A stretch of 32,507 nucleotides of DNA from Patescibacteria group bacterium (GTDB lineage Bacteria; Patescibacteriota; Minisyncoccia; JAHISW01; Tagabacteraceae): contig JAHJQY010000011.1 of the NCBI GenBank assembly GCA_018819015.1, positions 1 through 32,507 on the forward strand, read 5' to 3'. Of this stretch, positions 5,513 to 14,022 are shown one piece after another. Positions within the stretch are counted from its first letter, which is position 1. Each line of letters starts with the position of its first letter. Both the position numbers and the translations under genes were made by a program. The notes beneath the pieces are model-generated. The model had not been told where the DNA came from, ran no database searches, and saw nothing but the letters and a program-made list of their open reading frames with translations.

Positions 5513-6387
5513 GCGACGAAAGGATAAAATTTTTGGAAGAAAAGGCCAACGAAATCAGGCAGGATATTATAAAAATGCTTTTGGAAGCCGGTTCCGGCCA
5601 TTCGGCCGGTCCCTTGGGAATGGCGGATATTTTTACCGCTTTGTATTTTGAAGTTTTAAAACATGACCCCGGTCGGCCGGATTGGGAGGAACGCGATCGG
5701 CTGGTTTTGTCAAACGGCCATATTTGTCCCGTACAGTACGCCACAATGGCTCATGCGGGGTATTTTCCTGTTGAAGAACTGAAAACATTGCGGAAATTCG
5801 GCAGCCGTTTGCAGGGCCATCCTCATAGGACCGCGTTGCCGGGGCTGGAAACCAGTTCCGGGCCTCTTGGCTCCGGTCTTTCGCAGGCGGCGGGAATGGC
5901 CATTGCCGCAAGAATTGATTTGTCCAAGGAAGAGGGCAGCAGTTCTGATAATCCGATTTGGATTTATTGCTTGATGGGGGATGGAGAGCTTGATTGCGGG
6001 CAAGTTTGGGAAGCGGCCATGTTGGCTGGCAAAGAAAAACTTTATAATATCATCGGAATTATAGACAGAAATAATATTCAGATAGATGGTTTTACCGAAG
6101 ATGTTATGCCTTTGGAGCCGCTTAAAGATAAATTTGAATCTTTTGGCTGGCATGTTTTGGAAATAGACGGCCATAATATGGAAGCGATAATCGGCGCCAT
6201 AAACGAATCCAAGGCGGTTTTTAACAAACCATCGCTTGTTATCGCGAAGACTATTCCCGGCAAGGGAGTGGATTTTATGGAAAGGGAATTTTCCTGGCAC
6301 GGAAAATCTCCTAATTCAGAGGAAGCAGAAAAGGCGCTGGCGCAATTAAGAACATTACAAGGTAAAATTAAGAGCGAGCATGAATAA
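5503..6387 (+). CDS. tktN: Transketolase, N-terminal subunit
   Basis: The 294-residue product is the thiamine-diphosphate-binding half of transketolase. It has SGHSAGPLGMADIFTALYF at about 28-46, LSNGH, a SSGPLGSGLSQAAGMA stretch, and the ThDP/Mg motif GDGELDCGQVWEAAM...DRNNIQIDG. Together with the next gene it moves two-carbon units between sugar phosphates in the non-oxidative pentose phosphate pathway, in the cytoplasm. A split transketolase is usual in archaea and CPR bacteria. The ATG overlaps the epimerase gene by 10 bases and the end overlaps tktC by 8, so the two halves are translationally coupled. No transaldolase is seen in the operon. Confidence 0.92.
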   Translation: MSLSDERIKFLEEKANEIRQDIIKMLLEAGSGHSAGPLGMADIFTALYFEVLKHDPGRPDWEERDRLVLSNGHICPVQYATMAHAGYFPVEELKTLRKFGSRLQGHPHRTALPGLETSSGPLGSGLSQAAGMAIAARIDLSKEEGSSSDNPIWIYCLMGDGELDCGQVWEAAMLAGKEKLYNIIGIIDRNNIQIDGFTEDVMPLEPLKDKFESFGWHVLEIDGHNMEAIIGAINESKAVFNKPSLVIAKTIPGKGVDFMEREFSWHGKSPNSEEAEKALAQLRTLQGKIKSEHE

Positions 6388-7372
6388 TATTGAATTGGCG
6401 AAAAATTTATTTCACAAAGAAAAATTAGAACAAGCTCCGACCAGAAACGGTTATGGCGAAGGGTTGGTGCGGGCCGGGAAGGATGATGAAAATATTGTTG
6501 TTTTGTGCGCCGACCTTTCTGATTCCACGCGCTCTAAAATGTTTAAAGATGTTTTTCCTGAGAGATTTGTTGAGATGGGCATTGGAGAGCAGAATATGGC
6601 TTCTGTCGCTTCCGGGTTGGCGGCTATGGGAAAAATTCCTTTCATTTCTTCTTATGCTATGTTTTCTCCGGGTAGAAATTGGGAACAGATTCGTACCACA
6701 ATTTGTTACAATGATTCAAATGTGAAAATTGCCGGAGCGCACGCGGGTGTTTCCGTCGGCCCTGACGGCGCCACTCATCAGGCGATTGAAGATGTGGCGA
6801 TAACCAGAGTGATTCCGAATATGACGGTGATTGTCCCCTGCGACGCGATTGAAACGCGCAAGGCGACTTTGGCCGCCGCCAAGCACAAAGGGCCTGTTTA
6901 CTTGAGATTCGCGCGCGAGAAAACTCCTGTTTTTACGGCGGAAAAGACGCCTTTTGAAATAGGCCGGGCGGAAATTTTTTATAAATCCGATTCAAAAAAG
7001 ACAGACATTTCTATAATTGCCTGCGGTCCTCTTGTTTATAACGCTATTTTGGCGGCCGGGGAATTAGAAAAAGAAGGAGTGGGAGTAGAAGTGATAAACA
7101 GCCATACTATAAAACCGTTGGATGAAAAAACAATTATCGCCAGCGCGAAAAATTCCGGCGCCGTGGTGACAGTGGAGGAGCATCAGATAATCGGCGGACT
7201 TGGTTCGGCCGTGGCAGAAGTTTTAGCGAAGAATCATCCTTGCCCGGTGGAATTTATCGGTGTGCGGGACAGATTTGGCGAATCCGGCGAACCGGAAGAA
7301 TTGATTGAAAAATTCGGAATGGGAGTCGGTTCAATAAAGGAAGCGGTAAAAAAAGTTTTAAATAGAAAATGA
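6380..7372 (+). CDS. tktC: Transketolase, C-terminal subunit
   Basis: The 330-residue product contains the pyrimidine-binding domain with the catalytic-Glu region (GIGEQNMASVASGLAAMGK) and ISSYAMF. These are followed by AGVSVGPDGATHQAIED, VPCDAIET, and the C-terminal regulatory-type domain ending in GVRDRFGESGEPEELIEKFG. It forms the functional enzyme with the N-terminal subunit encoded just upstream (8-base overlap). Its stop overlaps the ATG of the pfkB-type gene by 4 bases (ATGA). Length and motifs are normal. Confidence 0.92.
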   Translation: MNNIELAKNLFHKEKLEQAPTRNGYGEGLVRAGKDDENIVVLCADLSDSTRSKMFKDVFPERFVEMGIGEQNMASVASGLAAMGKIPFISSYAMFSPGRNWEQIRTTICYNDSNVKIAGAHAGVSVGPDGATHQAIEDVAITRVIPNMTVIVPCDAIETRKATLAAAKHKGPVYLRFAREKTPVFTAEKTPFEIGRAEIFYKSDSKKTDISIIACGPLVYNAILAAGELEKEGVGVEVINSHTIKPLDEKTIIASAKNSGAVVTVEEHQIIGGLGSAVAEVLAKNHPCPVEFIGVRDRFGESGEPEELIEKFGMGVGSIKEAVKKVLNRK

Positions 7373-8370
7373 TGAAATACGATGTAATTACTTTTGGTTC
7401 GGCCACTTATGATATTTTTATGTCCAGCCGTAAATTTGAGACGGTTGAAGATGAAAAATTTATTACAAAAAAAGGGCTGTGCGTTTCTTTGGGTTCCAAG
7501 ATGCACGTTGAAGACGTTTTTTCTTCCATGGGCGGATGCGGCACAAATTCCGCCTGCAGTTTTTCCGAACAAGGTTTAAAGACCGCTTATTTTGGCGCGG
7601 TCGGCAAAGACATTTTTGGCGAGGCGATAAAAAAAGAATTGAAACGCCACGGAGTTTCTCTAAACTTGCTTAAAGAATCAGCCAAACACCCGACGGCTTT
7701 TTCTGTGGTTCTTTCTTTGCCCGGGGCGGAAAGGAGTATTTTGGAAAAATACGGCGCTTGTCACCAAGTAACGGAAAAAGATATACCCTTTGACCCTTCA
7801 ACAAAGCTTAGGGCTGATTGGTTTTATGTTTCTTCTTTGTCGGCCGGCAGTCACCAAATTCTGGTTCCTTTGTTGGAATTTGCCGCCAAAGAGGGAATTA
7901 AAGTTTCAGCCAATCCTGCTGGTAGCTTAAAGTCAGAAGAAAATACAAAAATTTTAAAAACAGTTTTGGATAAAATAGATATTTTAATTTTAAATCAGGA
8001 AGAGTGCTCCCTGTTAACCGGAATTGATTTTAACGAAGAGAAAAAAATTTTTAAAAAACTTGATGAGATGGTTAAAGGTATCGCCGTCATGACCAAAGGG
8101 CCGGCCGGAGCGGTTGTGTCCGATGGCAAGAAATTGTATTCGGCGGGAATACCGGAATCCGGTCTGGTTGACAGGACCGGCGCCGGCGACGCCTTCGGCG
8201 CCGCCTTTACGGCCGGCTATATGGAGACCGGAGATATTGTTCACGCGATTCAGCTGGGCACGGCTAATGCCACGGCGGTTTTGCAGGAGATGGGAGCGGC
8301 CAACGGCTTGCTGAAAAAAGGCGACTGGGGTCCATGGTCCAAGGTGGAAGTTGTCACGAAATCTATTTGA
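7369..8370 (+). CDS. PfkB-family carbohydrate/nucleoside kinase
   Basis: The 333-residue product has the ribokinase fold: an N-terminal sugar-binding region with GGCGTNSACSFSEQGLKTAY and FGAVGKDIFGE, the LNQEECSLL segment, TKGPAGAVV, and the ATP/anion-hole motif DRTGAGDAFGAAF with catalytic Asp. It transfers phosphate from ATP to a sugar, sugar-phosphate or nucleoside. Its place after the epimerase-like gene and transketolase suggests a pentose or ketose substrate feeding the non-oxidative pentose phosphate pathway, but ribokinase, fructokinase and adenosine kinase cannot be told apart from motifs alone. It is the last gene of the operon; no strong terminator follows. Confidence 0.85.
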   Translation: MMKYDVITFGSATYDIFMSSRKFETVEDEKFITKKGLCVSLGSKMHVEDVFSSMGGCGTNSACSFSEQGLKTAYFGAVGKDIFGEAIKKELKRHGVSLNLLKESAKHPTAFSVVLSLPGAERSILEKYGACHQVTEKDIPFDPSTKLRADWFYVSSLSAGSHQILVPLLEFAAKEGIKVSANPAGSLKSEENTKILKTVLDKIDILILNQEECSLLTGIDFNEEKKIFKKLDEMVKGIAVMTKGPAGAVVSDGKKLYSAGIPESGLVDRTGAGDAFGAAFTAGYMETGDIVHAIQLGTANATAVLQEMGAANGLLKKGDWGPWSKVEVVTKSI

Positions 8371-8405
8371 CAATTCTCTCTTTTTATTTTTATGTCTTTT
8401 TCGTA

Positions 8406-8433
8406 TTGACCGTTATTTTGGCAATGTTAAATT
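8406..8433 (+). promoter_or_regulatory. Probable promoter of the secreted protease gene
   Basis: TTGACC at 8406-8411 and TAAATT at 8428-8433 are 16 bases apart, with a TGT just before the -10 box. They lie about 60 bases before the ATG at 8495, which has a CGGAGGATGGAG ribosome binding site. Confidence 0.4.
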
Positions 8434-8494
8434 AAATACATAGGTTTAAGCCCTTTGAAAAACAAATAATAACGAACGAACGGAGGATGGAGCA

Positions 8495-9223
8495 ATGAAG
8501 AAAATTTTCTGCTTTCTTTGCGCTTTTTTCTTGCTGACAAGCGTTGGCTTGGTAGCTTTAGCCGACGATACGTTTGACTACGCAAAATTTTTCCCTCAAA
8601 AGACTTTTGAGGCGATAAATCAAAGCCAGGGGTCTTTTTATGTCTTCACTGTGGGTCAAACAGAAGGTATTATTTTGGACCCGGGAAAAGGCCTTGTTTT
8701 AACAGTTGCCCATCTTTTCGATTACTTAGTTGCTCCGGAAACTTCTTCTAAAATTTGTTTATTTATTTTTAAAGAGGAAATATTTAAGGTAAAAATTTTA
8801 AAAATTTCCCAAAAATTTGATTTGGCCTTAGTTCAATTAGAGCCAAAGGGGCTGAAGGGTAAAAGCTTGATTGATTTGGGGGCTAAAAAAGTTGTTTTCC
8901 AAGAAAAATTTAGTCCGTTTAAGGAATATTATTCTTTTGAAAGAGAATTTAGTTTTTCAATCTTCGGGATTGAAAAAATCTTGGAGTTGCCGTTTAGCGC
9001 CAGGATTGTTGGTAAAAAAACCATTAAATCTTTAAAAGATGGCGAGATGGTGTATTTGTATTTGGATAAAAATGTTAAGGGAGGTTTTTCCGGCGCCGGG
9101 GTTTTTAATGAAGAAGGAGAATTGTTGGGCATGGTGGATGCCATAGATGGCGGATATTCGCTTGTTATGCCGACGAGTGAAATTCGTAATTTTCTTGAGA
9201 GAAATAACGATAACGATAAATAA
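8495..9223 (+). CDS. Secreted trypsin-like (HtrA/S1-type) serine protease
   Basis: The 242-residue product starts with a signal peptide (hydrophobic 5-22, likely cut after ALA). The protease domain shows the catalytic triad in order: H73 in LTVAHL, D109 in KFDLALV and S199 in GGFSGAGVFN, followed by GELLGMV. This is the pattern of trypsin-like peptidases related to Deg/HtrA. No PDZ domain follows, so it is a minimal protease acting outside the membrane, perhaps in surface-protein turnover. It is a single-gene unit with its own promoter, ribosome binding site and terminator. Confidence 0.75.
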   Translation: MKKIFCFLCAFFLLTSVGLVALADDTFDYAKFFPQKTFEAINQSQGSFYVFTVGQTEGIILDPGKGLVLTVAHLFDYLVAPETSSKICLFIFKEEIFKVKILKISQKFDLALVQLEPKGLKGKSLIDLGAKKVVFQEKFSPFKEYYSFEREFSFSIFGIEKILELPFSARIVGKKTIKSLKDGEMVYLYLDKNVKGGFSGAGVFNEEGELLGMVDAIDGGYSLVMPTSEIRNFLERNNDNDK

Positions 9224-9249
9224 AAAAATGGGCCAAGGCCCGTTTTTTT
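9224..9249 (+). terminator. Rho-independent terminator
   Basis: A run of A, then gggcc-aa-ggccc and seven T directly after the protease stop codon. The A and T tracts can extend the stem. Confidence 0.75.
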
Positions 9250-9278
9250 GTTTGTCTTTATTATATTAATGGATGTAA

Positions 9279-9284
9279 TATAAT
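9279..9284 (+). promoter_or_regulatory. -10 box of ftsK, leaderless layout
   Basis: TATAAT ends 6 bases before the ATG at 9291, so the mRNA should begin at about the start codon. A weak TTGTCT lies upstream at non-ideal spacing. Confidence 0.5.
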
Positions 9285-9290
9285 AAAAAG

Positions 9291-11441
9291 ATGGCAGTTA
9301 AAATTAAAAAAACCAAAAAGTCCAAAGAGAAAGAAGAAAACGGCCGGTGGCATGACGGGCTCAAAGAAGAGACCAAGCATTCGGTTTGGGCGGTTATTTG
9401 TTTGGGTGTGTCGCTTTTTTTGTTGCTGGTGGTTTTCGGCAAAGCTGGGATGGCGGGGGTCTATGTTCGCGCCGGACTGGAATTTCTTTTCGGCGACGGA
9501 TTGTTTTTGGCGCCGGCGATTTTTTTCTTTGCGGCTATTTCATTATTTTCTTCTTTTCGGCCCAACCTTTTGGCTTCAAATTTAGTCGGCGGCTTGCTGG
9601 TTTTCTTGAGCGGCTTGGCTTTGGTGGAAGTTATTTTTGGAGAAAAAAGCGGCGGCCACACAGGATATTTCGCCGCCTTTCCGTTTTTAAAGCTTATTGA
9701 TTTTTGGGCAACGCTGATTTTGTTTTTGGCGATTTTATCGGTTGGTTTTTTAATAATGTTTAATTTGCCTATTTCTTTTTCTTTTTTAAGAAATAAATTA
9801 AAACAGCAAAAACTTTTTGACAACGAAGAAGATTATGAAGATGTTCAAGGCGGCGAGCCGGAATCCGTTAAGTTGGAAAAAGAAGAAACTTATAAAGAGG
9901 AATCTTATGAAGCTAGAGATGAAAATACGGAAGTTGGCCGCGAAATTTTAAAAAAGAAATCCGCGAAAATTTTTGGCCGAGGCCGAGCCGGACAAGAGGG
10001 CGAATTTCAGCCGCCGCCGCTTGATCTTTTGGAGGGAGACAAGGGAAAGCCGTCAGCCGGCGACATAAAGGCCAATTCAAATATTATAAAAAGGACTTTT
10101 CAAAATTTCGGCATTAATATTGAGATGGCCGAAATTTGCATAGGTCCGTCGGTTACTCAGTATTCCATAAAGCCCGCTGAAGGAATAAAGCTTTCAAGAA
10201 TTGTTTCTTTGAATAATGATCTGGCGCTTGCTTTGGCCGCGCACCCTATCAGAATAGAGGCTCCTATCCCGGGCAAATCTCTTGTTGGGATTGAAGTTCC
10301 CAATCGTTCTGCTTCTTTGGTGGGGCTGAAGCATTTGTTAAGAGAAGCCGATGCTTTGCAAAAAGAAATACCTTTGCTTATTGCCATGGGGCGCAATGTC
10401 GCCGGCAAGCCGGTTTTTTCTTCTATTTCTAAAATGCCCCACCTTTTGATTGCCGGCGCCACCGGTTCCGGAAAATCTGTCTGTATTCACGCGCTCATGA
10501 TGAGTTTGTTGTATCGGCATTCGCCGGCGGAATTGCAGTTTCTTTTAATAGACCCCAAAAGAGTGGAAATGAATATTTATAATGATTTGCCCTATTTATT
10601 GTCCCCGGTTATTGTTGATGCCAAAAAAGCGATTGTGGCCTTGAGGTGGGCGACCAAGGAAATGGAAAGGCGCTACGATGTGCTTTTGGGCGCCGGCGCT
10701 CGCGATGTAAATTCGTACCGCAAAAAAAATACCAAAGACAGTATGCCCTATCTGGTTATTGTAATTGATGAATTGGCTGATATTATGGCCACTTATCCGC
10801 GCGAATTTGAGGCATCAATAGTCAGATTGGCGCAGATGTCGCGCGCGGTCGGCATTCATTTGGTAGTTTCCACGCAGAGGCCATCCGTGGATGTCATTAC
10901 CGGATTGATAAAAGCCAATATAACGACTCGCATTGCTTTTCAGGTGGCGTCCCAAGTGGATTCCAGGACAATTTTGGATATGGCCGGAGCGGAGCGGTTG
11001 CTAGGGAACGGCGACATGCTTTTTTTGTCCGCTGATTCCACCAAGCCGAGGCGTATTCAGGGTTCTTTTGTTTCAGAATCTGAAGTGAAAAAAGTAGTTG
11101 ATTATTTAAGAAATAAATATGAGGATTCTGATTCTAACAGTTTGGGTTTGGCTGGAGGAGAAATGGAGCAGGCCTGCCTGCCGGGCAGGCAGGCGTCTAT
11201 TTTTGACGGGAACGCCGATGAATTCAATGAAGGGGAGGAAGATGAATTATACGAAGAAGCGCGCGCGCTGGTTATTGAAGCTGGGAAGGGGTCCTCGTCT
11301 TATCTTCAGCGGCGGCTTAGGGTGGGTTATGCCCGCGCGGCCCGGCTTTTGGATATGCTTGAAGAAAGAGGAGTGGTGGGCCCGCCGGACGGCTCTAAAT
11401 CCAGGGAAGTCTTGGTTGAAAAGCCAAGCGAAGATTATTAA
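9291..11441 (+). CDS. ftsK: DNA translocase FtsK/SpoIIIE
   Basis: The 716-residue product pumps chromosomal DNA through the division septum. Four membrane segments (about 31-50, 70-88, 95-115, 135-157) are followed by a charged linker. The motor follows, with Walker A GATGSGKS at 389-396, Walker B VIVIDELADIM, the STQRPSVDVITG loop, and a C-terminal winged-helix gamma domain (YLQRRLRVGYARAARLLDMLEERG) that reads DNA polarity signals. It is shorter than E. coli FtsK because the linker is short, like SpoIIIE. Residues 628-635 (ACLPGRQA), between motor and gamma domain, are encoded by a palindrome at 11172-11194 and look inserted. It heads a run with the small membrane protein and recA. Confidence 0.95.
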   Translation: MAVKIKKTKKSKEKEENGRWHDGLKEETKHSVWAVICLGVSLFLLLVVFGKAGMAGVYVRAGLEFLFGDGLFLAPAIFFFAAISLFSSFRPNLLASNLVGGLLVFLSGLALVEVIFGEKSGGHTGYFAAFPFLKLIDFWATLILFLAILSVGFLIMFNLPISFSFLRNKLKQQKLFDNEEDYEDVQGGEPESVKLEKEETYKEESYEARDENTEVGREILKKKSAKIFGRGRAGQEGEFQPPPLDLLEGDKGKPSAGDIKANSNIIKRTFQNFGINIEMAEICIGPSVTQYSIKPAEGIKLSRIVSLNNDLALALAAHPIRIEAPIPGKSLVGIEVPNRSASLVGLKHLLREADALQKEIPLLIAMGRNVAGKPVFSSISKMPHLLIAGATGSGKSVCIHALMMSLLYRHSPAELQFLLIDPKRVEMNIYNDLPYLLSPVIVDAKKAIVALRWATKEMERRYDVLLGAGARDVNSYRKKNTKDSMPYLVIVIDELADIMATYPREFEASIVRLAQMSRAVGIHLVVSTQRPSVDVITGLIKANITTRIAFQVASQVDSRTILDMAGAERLLGNGDMLFLSADSTKPRRIQGSFVSESEVKKVVDYLRNKYEDSDSNSLGLAGGEMEQACLPGRQASIFDGNADEFNEGEEDELYEEARALVIEAGKGSSSYLQRRLRVGYARAARLLDMLEERGVVGPPDGSKSREVLVEKPSEDY
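11172..11194. repeat. Palindromic repeat inserted in frame in ftsK
   Basis: Two 11-base arms (gcctgcctgcc and ggcaggcaggc) around a single G encode ACLPGRQA in the linker before the gamma domain. The element keeps the frame open. I recall similar ACLPGRQA-type peptides scattered in CPR proteins; the sequence itself shows only this exact copy. Confidence 0.7.
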
Positions 11442-11448
11442 AACTAAA

Positions 11449-11796
11449 ATGAATTCCTATCCTTTGTTATATATAAAAATTTTTGCCATATTGCTGATTG
11501 CGCTAGTTCTTGGTTTTTACTTTTTTCATCAAGCTAAAGGTTTTTTGGCAGGACCGCAAATAAAAATAGATTATCCGGAAAATGGCCAAACATTGGCAAA
11601 TTCTTTTATGTCGGTCAGGGGCGTTGTTACAAACACGGCAGTATTATTAATTGACGGGCAAAAAGTTCTGGCTGACAGTTTTGGTAATTTTAGAAAAGAT
11701 TTGCTTTTGGCAAAAGGATACAATATTATTGAGTTGTCGGCCAAAGACAGGTTTAACAGGGAAACTTATAAAAAATTAGAAGTTGTAAATAAATAA
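11449..11796 (+). CDS. Membrane-anchored protein with Ig-like (glucodextranase B-type) domain
   Basis: I placed the start at ATG 11449, 7 bases after ftsK; the longer frame upstream only overlaps ftsK. The 115-residue product has one N-terminal membrane segment (about 6-25) and then a beta-rich domain: [55 protein letters not shown]. This is the pattern of a small Ig-like 'glucodextranase domain B' module, usually used for extracellular binding. Single-domain anchored forms next to ftsK or recA have no known role. It ends 7 bases before recA. Confidence 0.6.
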   Translation: MNSYPLLYIKIFAILLIALVLGFYFFHQAKGFLAGPQIKIDYPENGQTLANSFMSVRGVVTNTAVLLIDGQKVLADSFGNFRKDLLLAKGYNIIELSAKDRFNRETYKKLEVVNK

Positions 11797-11803
11797 TAAT
11801 AAA

Positions 11804-12805
11804 ATGGCGAAAAACAGAAAACTAAAAACTACAGGAGAAGAAATAAGCGTTGTTTTGGAAAGCATTAAGTCAAAATATGGCGAGGGCGCTATAATGAAGC
11901 TGGGCGACGTGCCAAAGGTCAATGTGGATGCGGTTCCGACAGGTTCTTTGGCTCTGGATATGGCTTTGGGGGTCGGCGGTTTGCCGCGCGGCCGGGTGGT
12001 TGAAATTTACGGCCCTGAATCATCCGGGAAAACAACGCTTGCTCTGCATGTTATTGCCGAGGCGCAAAAAAAAGGCGGCCTTTGCGCTTTTGTTGACGCT
12101 GAACATGCGCTTGATGCGGAATATACCAAAAAACTGGGAGTAAAAATCGACGACCTTTTGGTTTCTCAGCCCGATACCGGCGAGCAGGCTTTGGAGATTG
12201 TGGAAAGCTTGGTTCGTTCCGGCAAAGTGGATGTTGTTGTTGTTGATTCTGTGGCCGCGCTTACTCCTCGCGCTGAAATTGAAGGAGAAATGGGTGACAC
12301 CCACATGGGTCTTCAGGCTCGGCTAATGTCGCAGGCTCTTAGGAAGCTCACTGCTATTACCGCCAAATCAAAAACTATGGTTATTTTCATCAATCAGATT
12401 CGCATGAAAATAGGCATTATGTTCGGCAATCCGGAAACAACTCCGGGCGGCAAGGCCTTGAAGTTTTATTCGTCGGTCAGGATTGACGTGCGAAGAATCG
12501 CCCAGATTAAAAAGGGCGATGAGGTCATTGGGGGCAGAGTTAGGGCGAAAGTTGTAAAAAATAAAGTTGCCGCTCCTTTTAGAATGGCGGAATTTGACCT
12601 TATTTATAATGAAGGTATTTCCAAGGAAGGTGAGATTTTAAATTTAGGTGAAAAATACGGAATTATTAAAAAATCCGGCGCCAGTTATTCTTTTGGAAAT
12701 ATGAAATTGGGCGTGGGACATGAAAAAGCGAGACTGTTTTTGAAAGAAAACACTAAAACGACCCAAGAGATAATAAAGAAAATTAAAGAAGCTTTTAATG
12801 CTTAA
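11804..12805 (+). CDS. recA: Recombinase RecA
   Basis: The 333-residue product is a typical RecA: Walker A GPESSGKT at 70-77, [31 protein letters not shown] with the L1 loop, the L2-region [20 protein letters not shown], and [19 protein letters not shown]. It polymerises on single-stranded DNA and catalyses strand exchange; the coprotease surface is intact. The acidic C-terminal tail of E. coli RecA is absent, ending IKEAFNA. The last 11 bases overlap the 3' end of rpsR on the opposite strand, so the two transcripts converge without room for a dedicated terminator. Confidence 0.97.
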   Translation: MAKNRKLKTTGEEISVVLESIKSKYGEGAIMKLGDVPKVNVDAVPTGSLALDMALGVGGLPRGRVVEIYGPESSGKTTLALHVIAEAQKKGGLCAFVDAEHALDAEYTKKLGVKIDDLLVSQPDTGEQALEIVESLVRSGKVDVVVVDSVAALTPRAEIEGEMGDTHMGLQARLMSQALRKLTAITAKSKTMVIFINQIRMKIGIMFGNPETTPGGKALKFYSSVRIDVRRIAQIKKGDEVIGGRVRAKVVKNKVAAPFRMAEFDLIYNEGISKEGEILNLGEKYGIIKKSGASYSFGNMKLGVGHEKARLFLKENTKTTQEIIKKIKEAFNA

Positions 12806-12995
12806 CAAAAGGCAGTAAGGCCAAAAAACGAGCTCTTTTTATCGCCAAAGCAAGACGTCTTTGGTGTTTGACGCAGAGATAAGTTTGCTTTTTGGGCAGA
12901 ATCTTTGCCTGGCTGTCAGTAAAGTTTTTTAAAGACTCCGCTTCTTTGTAGTCAATTTTTTTAAAGTTGTTTGTGCAAAAATAACAGTTTCTCAT
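12795..12995 (-). CDS. rpsR: Small ribosomal subunit protein bS18
   Basis: The 66-residue product has [13 protein letters not shown] and [20 protein letters not shown], the conserved bS18 core that binds bS6 on the 30S platform. The N-terminus [10 protein letters not shown] carries a C-x2-C pair, as in zinc-binding forms of S18, with another Cys in TYLCVKH. It is the last gene of the conserved rpsF-ssb-rpsR operon and overlaps recA tail to tail by 11 bases. Confidence 0.95.
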   Translation of the reverse strand: MRNCYFCTNNFKKIDYKEAESLKNFTDSQAKILPKKQTYLCVKHQRRLALAIKRARFLALLPFVKH

Positions 12996-13006
12996 GGCTT
13001 ATTTTT

Positions 13007-13465
13007 TTAAAATGGTATGTCTTCCGGGCTATTGTTTTCCTCGGGGTATTCTATGGTGTCAATTATTTCTTTGTCCGCGCCTTGATTTGTGCCGGAGGCC
13101 GATGTTTTTTCTGTTCCGCTTTGGCCGGGCGTCGGGGACCTTCTGGGGCCGAATTGTATTCTTTCCGCCACGATTTCTGTTCGCGAACGCTTGACTCCGT
13201 CTTGGGCTTCCCAGTTTCTAGTCTGTATTCTTCCTTCTATAAGTGCCAATGCTCCCTTTTTTAAATACTGGCTGGTAGTTTCGGCTTGTTTGCCAAAAAC
13301 TACGATATTGTGGAATTGGACTTCTTGCTGTTTTTCTCCGCTTTGATTTTTCCAGACCCTGTTTGTTGCCACGCCGAAAGAAGCAACACTGGCTCCGGAA
13401 GGCAGGGAACGGAGTTCCGGATCTCTGGTTAAATTGCCTACGATAAAAATTTTATTTAAATTCAT
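13007..13465 (-). CDS. ssb: Single-stranded DNA-binding protein
   Basis: The 152-residue product has the OB fold: MNLNKIFIVGNLTRDPELR at the start, then VASFGVATNRVW, FHNIVVFGKQAE and YLKKGALALIEGRIQTRNWE. A Gly/Ser/Thr-rich linker follows and the protein-recruiting tail ends in SPEDIPF. It coats single-stranded DNA and recruits repair and replication proteins through that tail. It lies between rpsF and rpsR, the usual bacterial arrangement, with 9-11 base gaps. The same tail signature (acidic, YP, DIPF) occurs on the XseB-like protein at 2834-3217. Confidence 0.95.
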   Translation of the reverse strand: MNLNKIFIVGNLTRDPELRSLPSGASVASFGVATNRVWKNQSGEKQQEVQFHNIVVFGKQAETTSQYLKKGALALIEGRIQTRNWEAQDGVKRSRTEIVAERIQFGPRRSPTPGQSGTEKTSASGTNQGADKEIIDTIEYPEENNSPEDIPF

Positions 13466-13474
13466 ATTATTTTT

Positions 13475-13966
13475 TTATTCGCCTAATAATTCTTCTATTT
13501 TTTTATCAATTTCTTCCTCTTTTATTTTTATGTCTTCGGGGGTTTCTTTTTGTTCGGGAACTTCAGTCGGCTTTTGAGATATTTCTTTTGTTGGCATTTC
13601 CGTTTTTACAAAAATCGGCTTGGCCCTTCTTTCTCTTTTTATAACCGATTTGTGCTGTTTTTCTTTTGTTGCCCTCATGATTAAAAATCTAAGCACATCA
13701 TTTTGTTTTTCCAGGTATTTTTTTATTTCTTTGATGGCGGATGTTTCTGTTGAAATTGAAAATTTTATCCAGCTAAAAAAAGCGTTGTTTTCTTTTTTGA
13801 TAGGGTAGGCCAGTGTTTCTTTTTTTGTTTTTCCTTCGGATATAATCAGCCCGTGTTTTTCGGTTACGGCGTTTCTTAATTTTTCAGTAAAAGCCAAAAT
13901 TTCCTCTTCTTTAAGAGTCGCTTTTAAAAGATACCCGATTTCGTATATGTTTGTTTCTTTGGCCAT
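13475..13966 (-). CDS. rpsF: Small ribosomal subunit protein bS6 with C-terminal extension
   Basis: Residues 1-100 form the bS6 ferredoxin-like fold (YEIGYLLKATLKEEEI, KKETLAYPIKKENNAFF, YLEKQNDVLRFLIMRATKE), which pairs with bS18. Residues 105-163 are an added basic, then Pro/Glu-rich and acidic tail ending KIEELLGE, longer than in E. coli bS6. It is first gene of rpsF-ssb-rpsR, starting at the ATG at 13966 without a Shine-Dalgarno sequence but with a -10 box close upstream. Confidence 0.93.
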   Translation of the reverse strand: MAKETNIYEIGYLLKATLKEEEILAFTEKLRNAVTEKHGLIISEGKTKKETLAYPIKKENNAFFSWIKFSISTETSAIKEIKKYLEKQNDVLRFLIMRATKEKQHKSVIKRERRAKPIFVKTEMPTKEISQKPTEVPEQKETPEDIKIKEEEIDKKIEELLGE

Positions 13967-13986
13967 ACGGCGGTAAGTTATTAAGG

Positions 13987-13992
13987 ATTATA
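13987..13992 (-). promoter_or_regulatory. -10 box of the rpsF-ssb-rpsR operon
   Basis: On the minus strand TATAAT occupies 13992-13987, 20 bases before the rpsF ATG. TTGCAT at 14017-14012 is a possible -35 box, though the spacer (19) is long. Confidence 0.45.
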
Positions 13993-14022
13993 TTAACAGT
14001 TTTGCAAAATTATGCAACGCTC

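Noticed and set aside
11119-11448. N-terminal extension of the Ig-like protein upstream of 11449
   Set aside because: It is a shadow frame inside ftsK; the ATG at 11449 starts just after the ftsK stop and gives a proper membrane anchor.
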